From Anthoceros angustus (Eukaryota > Streptophyta > Anthocerotopsida > Anthocerotales > Anthocerotaceae), in contig VJWM01000019.1 of assembly GCA_010909165.1 (NCBI GenBank), positions 1,635,776 through 1,699,775 on the forward strand: 64,000 nucleotides of DNA, given 5' to 3'. Of the stretch, positions 56,890-64,000 are shown in pieces. A program made the translations under genes and the position numbers. The stretch's first letter is position 1; every line of letters starts with the position of its first letter. The notes under the pieces are model-generated. The model was given only the letters and a program-made list of their open reading frames with translations, searched no databases and had not been told where the DNA came from.

Positions 56890-59800
56890 ATCATAGTAGG
56901 TGTGGACTACGGACTTCCCTTGGGGGTTAAGAAATAAGTAGGGTTTTGTTTTTTTGTAGGAGCGGAGGATAAAATAAGGCGGAAAAGGGAGGAATAAGCG
57001 GATAGATCCGGACTGCACCGAGTATACCCGACCTGGAGTGGCAACGACCTGACTATGGCGTGCGCCGACCACGCCGGGTACTGGGATAAGTCCGGACTCA
57101 CCCAGTCCAAGGTGATAAGTACGCCTGTGGAAAAGTAACTTAGAAGTTGAGCCGTGAGGACGGACTAGGCGGCGCCACGTGGACGGGCCCGAGTGGAGGT
57201 CGGCATGCACCGCCAGACCGAGCCAGGGCCGCAGGCAGTATTCACGCCCGCTGACGCGGAAGGCCGAGTACGCGCGCGAAGGCCGAGTAAGCGGAGGCGT
57301 AAGGTCGAATAAGCCATGACCTCCTGCGCTGACAGGAAGAGGCGCCTTCCGCCCCGTTACTCCCAAGGCGCGCCCAAGGGGAAGGTCTCCGCGCACCGAC
57401 AATTCGCAGCCTCGCGCCCGCAACCCGCTCGGCGCTATCTCTTGAGCGCCCAAGCACTCGAGCGTAGTTCACCGGGGTTGGAGAAGCGAACGCGAGGAGG
57501 GCGCGCGCGCTGCTGAACTCCCGCGCCATGCGACAAGGGAGACGAGGCGATGGCACCCAAAAGCTCGGAAGTTTGGGAGCCATGGAACCTCGTGGAGCGC
57601 AACATTGTGACCCGCGCTATCCGGACTTTGGGCCCCGGCCGAGGAAGCGGAGAATTAGTGGAGGAGTGGCACTGGATGTGTTCCAGACGGCCCGACGCTC
57701 GACAACACACCGTCCGGAGTTCGCCCAAGATGTTCAACAAGGAGGTGCGGTCCAAGAACCTCCGGAGGACCCGAGGCGATGGACCTTGAGGTCCCGAGGG
57801 CGGCCTACAACCGCCCAAAGGAGGAAGAAGGGGTGTGTGCCGAGCCTCAAGGTGAAGGGAAGATAGGGCCGCAACAAGCGGCGATGCCGAGGCTCGAACG
57901 CAGAGACCACCAACGGCCGGGGTTGATATCCGACCCGCCGGATACCGAGTAAGGGCGGTAGCCCGGATCATTGTCCATTGAACTCGCCACCAAGGTGGAT
58001 CACCTTGGTGATAACCTCGCTGGTATTCTCGCATGCGCCGGGAAGAGGGCGGATCGGGGAAGGATTATCTTCGCCTGCTTAGTGAGGCCCCGCAAGCTCG
58101 GACCGAGAAGCCTCGCCATGGGCCGCCCCATACCGATCCATGTATGGGGACATTTCGAGCTCAAGGAGGGAGAGCTTGAGCGGGCGCCCAAAGGACCGAG
58201 GCCCCGCCGGAAGTGGAGCGCAAGAGGTGGAGGCCGACCAAGGCCAAACGGACCCGGAGGAGGACGATCGAGAGGAATTCGACTCCATACGTGAACGGAC
58301 CCCTCACCACCTGTGGAAGTATGGGAGGAAATCCGCCTCCTCCCGGTGCCCCACCGGAGTGCCCAAGGAGGCCTGACCCAATAGCCCACCACCACCACAA
58401 CCACTACTGGAGCTCACGACCCGGAGGGAACCAAGAGACGCAAGACTACCAACGCAAAGACCTCGACGGTGCCAAGACTTACCCCGCCTACCTGAGTGGC
58501 AAGAAGCGGAGGAAGCGGTAAGGAGGGCAGAAAGGGACGCTGCCCAGGGAGCAGGAGGACACTGGCAGCAGCCGCACCCGGAGCCGGTCCTGTCTCCGAC
58601 AGGAAGGGGCAAAAGGGCTTGCTCCCGGACCCCCTCACCTCCTCCGAGCCCCAGGAGAAAAAGGGCGGAGAAGGAGCTCGCGGCCAAAAGGGCCAAGGAG
58701 GGTGAAGCTCCGAGTCAAAGACTCAGACCCAAGGGTCCCGATTAGGTCCGGAGAACCCACCTGACTCCCGGACTGCGTGGAGGTCTGGATGAAATGCCGC
58801 TCCCACTACGGACTTTGTGGGAGCCTCACTGGCGGCCGTGGAAGAAACACGGCGGTCCTGCCACCGCCATGGATCAGATGCTTTGGGGTCTCGGGATGGC
58901 CGAGAAGACCTGTGAGGTAGAAGCCACCCGAGGCGCATGGTACTCCTCCGTGAGGCTTGGAGGGGCCTGGAGGCAGGAGGAAGGCCAAGCTCGGCCGAAT
59001 GGAAGGGAAAGGGAGGCCGAGAGGAAGTCCGTCCATCCGCAAGGACCGGACTAAATTCCTTCACCGGAGGAGCACCAAGGCAAAAGGGCCAAGGAGGCCC
59101 AAGGCCGAGGACCTCCGCAGTGAGAGGGGTAGCGCAGCAAGGCTAAGAGGCCCGGGCGCAAGCGAGCGCCGACCGCGAGGCGGCCCGACCAGACCAGAGC
59201 CAAGCCGGAGAGGCTCTGTGAAGGTGGCCAAGGAGGCGGAAGCCACGGCACCGCGATCACCATCGGCGTGATCGAACCGTGGAGGGAGGCTACGGGTAGC
59301 CACGCCAATCAAGGCCGAGCAAAGCAAGCAAGAGAGCAAGCACGAGCCGCTGAAACACCGGAGGCCAAGACCGGAAATCGGGACCTGGCGCAGCAGGAGG
59401 TAGAAGGAGGAGCCGGAGGATGCAAGGACACCTTGGAGTTACAACCCCAAGACGCTGGGCAAAGCAAGGGGTTCTCAACGAGAGTCCAAGACTTCGAGGG
59501 AGCGCCCACCGCCTCAAGATGGAGGAGGCGGCGAGCAAGCGCGACCACCAGCCTGTGAAGTTCGCGACAAGGAGATGGAGGATCTCCTGACTCACCGTGA
59601 GGTGGAGCAAGAATGCAGGAGATGGAAGACCGCAAGGAGACCTTGAGTCGCAGCCTTCAAACTACCATTGAGAGGAATGGTAGTCCGCAGACGGTCGCGA
59701 ACGCGAACGAAATAGAGCGGCTGCTGGCGATGACGGCATGGCGAACAGGAGCAGGACGCCGAGATGGAGAAGGCTCGGCGAAGCCCGAGCCCGCAGAGTT

Positions 59801-61330
59801 GCCCGACCGTCTGGAGAGGAGATGGCGAGTTAACATGTAATGGACGGAGAGCGAGCACCGGAAGCGCATAAGAAGCCGTCCAGCTTGAGGAAGGCGAAGG
59901 GGAACGCTATGTTATGGTAAGCCGGCGGAGCAAGCGAGGAGTTGGAGCAGTGGAGCAACGGCGGCCGCGGGAGGTGACCGAGGCACCCTGCGGAAGGCCC
60001 GCCTATCAAACCTCAAGGGAGGTGGTCCAACAAGCGGGCAAAGACGTCACCCGAGCACCTATGGCGAAGGAGTATCGGTGCCCGCACACGTGGAAGAGGC
60101 AATCCAACAAGTGGATTCGGACTTTGCCTATTACCACACCGAGCTAGAGGCCTCTCACCACGAATAGACGGACCCCGGAAGGCCTGAGGGGAAGAAGGGC
60201 ATGGGGACAGACAGGGACTCTAGGGGCCCTGTTTGGAGACGACGGCAGAGGGGGAGAAGAGCCTCAAGAGGAGCGAGACGCAACGGACCCCAGGGTAAGT
60301 TCACCGCAACCGCCTGAGAAGGGAGGTGACCCCAAAGGGAAGGAGGAGCCAACCCGACCCAAGACAAGGGTCGGGGGGTAGGGATGAGGACCTAGCAGTA
60401 CGAGGTCCACTGATAAGGGGTCCGGAGCTTGGGGACCGGACCAGAATGGACCGAGGTCCGAACCTCAGAGACGAGGCCGACCACCGACCGGACTGTGAAA
60501 TAAGACTGACTCGGAGTTCAGACCGGAGTCGAGACCGACCTCGAGGTCCTGACCGCAAGAAGGAGGAGCCCCTTCGACTTACGCTAGGGGAGCAGATAGG
60601 TGGCCCCACCGAGGGGACCCACGGGAGGCTGTGGAGGATGACGCGTGAACGGGCGGCCGCCGACCGCCGCCAGAGCCCAACCCCGATGTGATTCCGGAGA
60701 GAGGAGGGTCCGCCTCGCGGATCATCCGATTGGGTGCGCCAACCGCCGTGACGGGAGATTGGACCACCAATCCCAAGGCGGAACCCGGACCTTCCACCCC
60801 ACCGACAAGGAGATAGGGGAATAGGATGGTAGGCCGATTAGGTATACCGAAATGGCCATCCTAATAGGTGTGTAATAAAGACGACTTGGGCGTAGTATAA
60901 GAGGGTCAGCCTCAATAAATCATCTTCTCTTGGTGTTGATGCTGCTCTGCACCTTTGTGTGTCTTCTGCTAACGTGAGTCCCGAGTCACCCAGCGAAAGC
61001 ACTCCCGGAGAGATTGACTGTGGTCCCGTGACGGACCTAACGTGTTGTGGTGTGCAGGGAGGGTGACTGGGACCCGTGCTCGCCTGCAGCCGCGCCGCCC
61101 GGACCGGAACGCTGGAGCCGAGGGGACTCGGGAGGCGGCAGAGTCTTGGACGAGAGGCGGAACGACGGAGGAGGTCCGGACTATGTAACCCGCCGTTTTC
61201 CCTAAGACCGATAAGTGTAGTGTGAGTGGAGAGAGGAACGACGGGTGTGAGTGACGAACGTGAACGATACGGACGCCGAACGTCCTTAAACGCTTGGCCA
61301 TACCGCCCGTAAGGGTGATTGTTGCGAGTA
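56890..61330. mobile_element. GC-rich, stop-poor insert interrupting the Copia element
   Basis: This block has many overlapping ORFs in all frames because GA-rich codons lack stops; none shows protease, RT or integrase. Around 60,860-60,950 there is a promoter/polyA-like stretch (GTATAAGAGGGTCAGCCTC, AATAAA-like CAATAAATCATC) that resembles an LTR U3-R region. It most likely is a non-autonomous retroelement derivative (LARD-like, or a gag region); limits are approximate and a matching second LTR was not found. Confidence 0.45.
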
Positions 61331-61499
61331 GTTAGACGTGAACTAATGAATGTGTGCGTTGGAACTGAACGGACGCAAAGTAAGACGAGAATCGCCTGAA
61401 ACGCTGCAAACGGAGCCTGTCATTCCCTTGGGAACGGACTCCTTCCTACAACGATACGGGATTGTGCGCGCCCGGCTGGCCGTCAGCGAAAGTCGCGCC

Positions 61500-63645
61500 A
61501 CAGAAGGAGAGATTGATGAAACATCTTCCTGCATAGCTAACTTCATTGCATCTATTCTAATTTCTAAACCAGATCAAGGGAAGTTGATTAAGCTAGCTAT
61601 ACGTGATTTGCTAGAAGTTCTTAGCCCAATTCATGTCAAAGCATTAGAGGGTACTTCGATAGTGGAGCCACTTCACACATCTGTCATAATAAACAATCAT
61701 ATGAGTCCTATTCCCCAGCTATAGGACACCAGACTGTCTTACTGGGCGATGACCATAACCTCCCCATTTTAGGTGTAGGTTCAGTTAAACTCAGATGTTC
61801 TTCAGGTCACACTCTCCTTCTTTCCAACGTCGTTCATGTACCATCCATGTGTAAAAATTTTGTGTCAGCTGCTAGTTTATGTATAGAACATAATATGCAG
61901 GTTATTTTAGATGCAGATAATTGTATCCTTACTTACTCTCCTAGTGAGTCCCTCAACATATGCACAGGCACTATAGAGGACGGGTTATATAAACTCTCAG
62001 TCCAAGTGGGATCCTCATATGATAAAATTAATGTACCTTCCCAGAACTCTGTCACCTCCAATACAACTGTACTTTGGCATTGTAGATTACGACATCCTAA
62101 CAGCCAAAAGCTTGTACAAATGTCAAAGGGAAACCTTTATAGAAACCCTTCCCTTACTAAGATAGAACCATTATCATGGTGTGAAGCTTGTGTCCTCACT
62201 AAAAGACATCAAGCACCTTTCCAAAATAACTCTCCCCAGCAGGCTAAGGCACCCCTAAAGTTAGTTCACACCGACATTTGTGGCCCAATTTCTGCACCAT
62301 CCTTCAGCGGTTGTAGATACTTCATTACTTTCATTGATGATTTCTCCCGCTTTACCACAACATACATCCTCAAGCACAAAAGTGAAGCTTTTAAGTACTT
62401 TAAGGATTACATGATGTGGGCAGAAAGACTTATAGAGAAGAAACTCAAGACCCTTCGTTCCGATAATGGAGGCAGTTTATATCAAATGCTTCTCGATTTT
62501 TGTCGAGCTCAAGGTATAGCTCAACAACTTATGGTATATACACCTCAAAATGGCGAGCAGAATAAGAACTCACGCCTTCAAGAGATGACAGGTTGCTTGC
62601 TCTCCCAAGCTAGTTTAATTAAACCATATTGGGCAGAAGCAATGATAACAGCAACATATCTCATTAATAGACTACCAACCTCAGCGGTTAAAGGTATGAT
62701 ACCTTATGAAGCATTCATTGGAAGAAAGCCTTCCATCGACCACCTTCGGGTTTTTGGTTGTACAGCGTATGTTTATATTCCTAAACCACAAAGCAAGAAG
62801 TTAGATGATAAGGCTGCCAAATATACTTTTATTGGCTATACAGAAGGTATCAAAGGATACAAATTATTTGATCGAGCTACTAAGAGACTCATTTACGCCC
62901 GCAGCGTTACTTTTCATGAGTCTCCCATATTATCTCCAATGAATTCAAGATCTCCTGTTTTTGTCCCAGACGACAATCATCTATCCTCATCCTTTGATGA
63001 TGATGAATTTATTAGCCTACATTACTCTCCTTCCTCTCCTTTGGTTGAACCTATATTGTAGGAGGAGGAGGAGCCACCTTCTCCACGACGACCCACTACT
63101 CCACATCCGGACATGGAAATTCCTCAACACCTTGACGATATTCATGATATCCGGATGATGACTTTTGAGTCGAATATCCGGATGATCACCGTTCCCCTAT
63201 AGTTGAACCACAAGCATATGAAGAAGAAGAAAACTCTTTAGAACAAGTCGTCAACGAAGATGCACAACCCGCACTAAGGTACAACCTAAGAACTGCACTG
63301 CCTCGGGCTCGGGATGAAAGGAACCACCCTTAGGATACCTTACCACTTTTGATGATCCCTCCTCACCTTCTCCCATTTTCATCAAGTTGTTTATAAAGCT
63401 ACAATTGATCCTCAAGAGCCGCTAACCTTGAAACAAGCTTTTCCTCTACGAGAAGGATTTATGGAAAGCCGCGGACTCGAGTATGATTCCCTAGTTAAGA
63501 ACTCTACATGGGAATTAGTCAAACCACCAGGGAGAAAAATAGTAGGGAGCAAATGGGTCTTCAAAATTAAACGTAAGCGATGGTTCCATTGAGAGATACA
63601 AGGCAAGACTAGTAGCGGATACGGGTGCCTTAAGATATACTAGGT
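61500..63645 (+). pseudogene. Copia polyprotein remnant: gag end, protease end, integrase, start of RT
   Basis: After a gag-like frame (61,350-61,724) the frame covering 61,730-63,061 carries a protease C-terminal part (NVVHVPSMCKNFVSAASL), the GAG-pre-integrase His/Cys finger (WHCRLRHPN ... CEACVLTKRH) and the integrase core with HTDICGPI, FIDDFSRF and LRSDNGG. The region of the third acidic residue reads YTPQNGEQNKNSR, shorter than the usual QQNGVAERKNR, so catalysis is doubtful. The C-terminal PYEAFIGRKPS and HLRVFGCTAYVYIP are intact. RT starts with KIVGSKWVFKIKR near 63,540, then a one-base frameshift precedes DGSIERYKARLVA, after which the homology stops. RNase H and the 3' LTR are missing. 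Confidence 0.85.
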
Positions 63646-64000
63646 TGGCATATTGGGTTTGTGCCATAAGAAAACCTTAATCCAGCCTTGGCTAATGGCT
63701 TAGACTTGTAAATAACCTTGGGTTGTACAAAGATCCTTTGAGTTTCAAAGTTAGTGATCACATTTGTGGTACGGTCGGAGCTTGCGGAGAAGCCATGCCA
63801 TAATGACTATTTTACCAAAGGCTACATACTGCTAGATGTGGTGCATTCAAATGTATAGTGGAAGGCGTGGTAGGTAGTGAGGTTGCTAGAAGTGGTTTGT
63901 GTGACCTTGGAGGGTCCAAGAGGCGCTTGTGAAGCTAAGGCCAAGGAGCGAGGACCTTAGAGTTTGTGTTGAGAGGGCCGATAGCAATTACGTGGTTCAA
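63646..64000. other. Window end, no recognised feature
   Basis: The sequence after the broken RT does not continue the Copia polyprotein and shows no recognised gene. Confidence 0.45.

Noticed and set aside
57242-60797. Dozens of ORFs in the GC-rich segment as possible genes
   Set aside because: GA-rich sequence with few stops is open in all frames; no protease, RT, integrase or host domain was seen.

Overview
This is nuclear DNA of a photosynthetic streptophyte, a land plant or close relative. About 9 genes have spliced models with GT-AG introns, mostly 50-120 nt, and nearly all exon phases close exactly. Several products carry N-terminal extensions that look like organelle transit peptides (SufB, ferredoxin, RsmI, mitochondrial uL1). 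Many TTTAGGG/CCCTAAA (plant telomere type) motifs occur. The compact genes beside large transposon blocks would suit a lycophyte, a bryophyte or a related alga; I cannot name the species.

Left part, about 0-23.5 kb, is a dense gene island of alternating divergent and convergent genes: partial membrane protein (-) / rsmI-like methyltransferase (+); mitochondrial ribosomal protein uL1 (-) / sufB (+); a conserved but unrecognised gene (+); complex I NDUFB4-like subunit (-) / FPG DNA glycosylase (+); DedA/VTT membrane protein (-) / HOP2 (+); ferredoxin (-). Four divergent pairs share upstream regions of about 300-570 bp. SufB (Fe-S assembly) and ferredoxin (a 2Fe-2S carrier) are functionally related plastid proteins, but they are not co-transcribed. 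At 3.4-4.8 kb lies a chimeric pseudogene made from the 3' ends of FPG and of the unrecognised gene, joined in reversed order. At 10.3-13.0 kb is a large imperfect inverted-repeat (fold-back) element. The FPG gene carries two tandem, phase-matched copies of one exon that can only be used alternatively.

Middle part: 23.7-31.5 kb holds a tandem duplication of a carotenoid cleavage dioxygenase (CCD) gene on the minus strand; both copies look disabled, in different ways. From 33,227 to 47,967 is a 14.7 kb element bounded by perfect 32-bp terminal inverted repeats. It contains remnants of a transposon protein (minus strand), a decayed N4/N6-type DNA methyltransferase fragment (plus strand), internal segmental duplications, and blocks of GC-rich palindromes that seem confined to it.

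Right part: 48-56 kb is AT-rich, with fragments of an unrecognised multi-exon gene or element. 56.3-63.6 kb is a decayed Copia LTR retrotransposon (5' LTR, primer-binding site, protease/integrase/start of RT) that appears to be interrupted by a GC-rich, stop-poor segment of about 4.5 kb. No tRNA, rRNA or CRISPR feature was recognised. All splice models were made by eye and are not transcript-supported.
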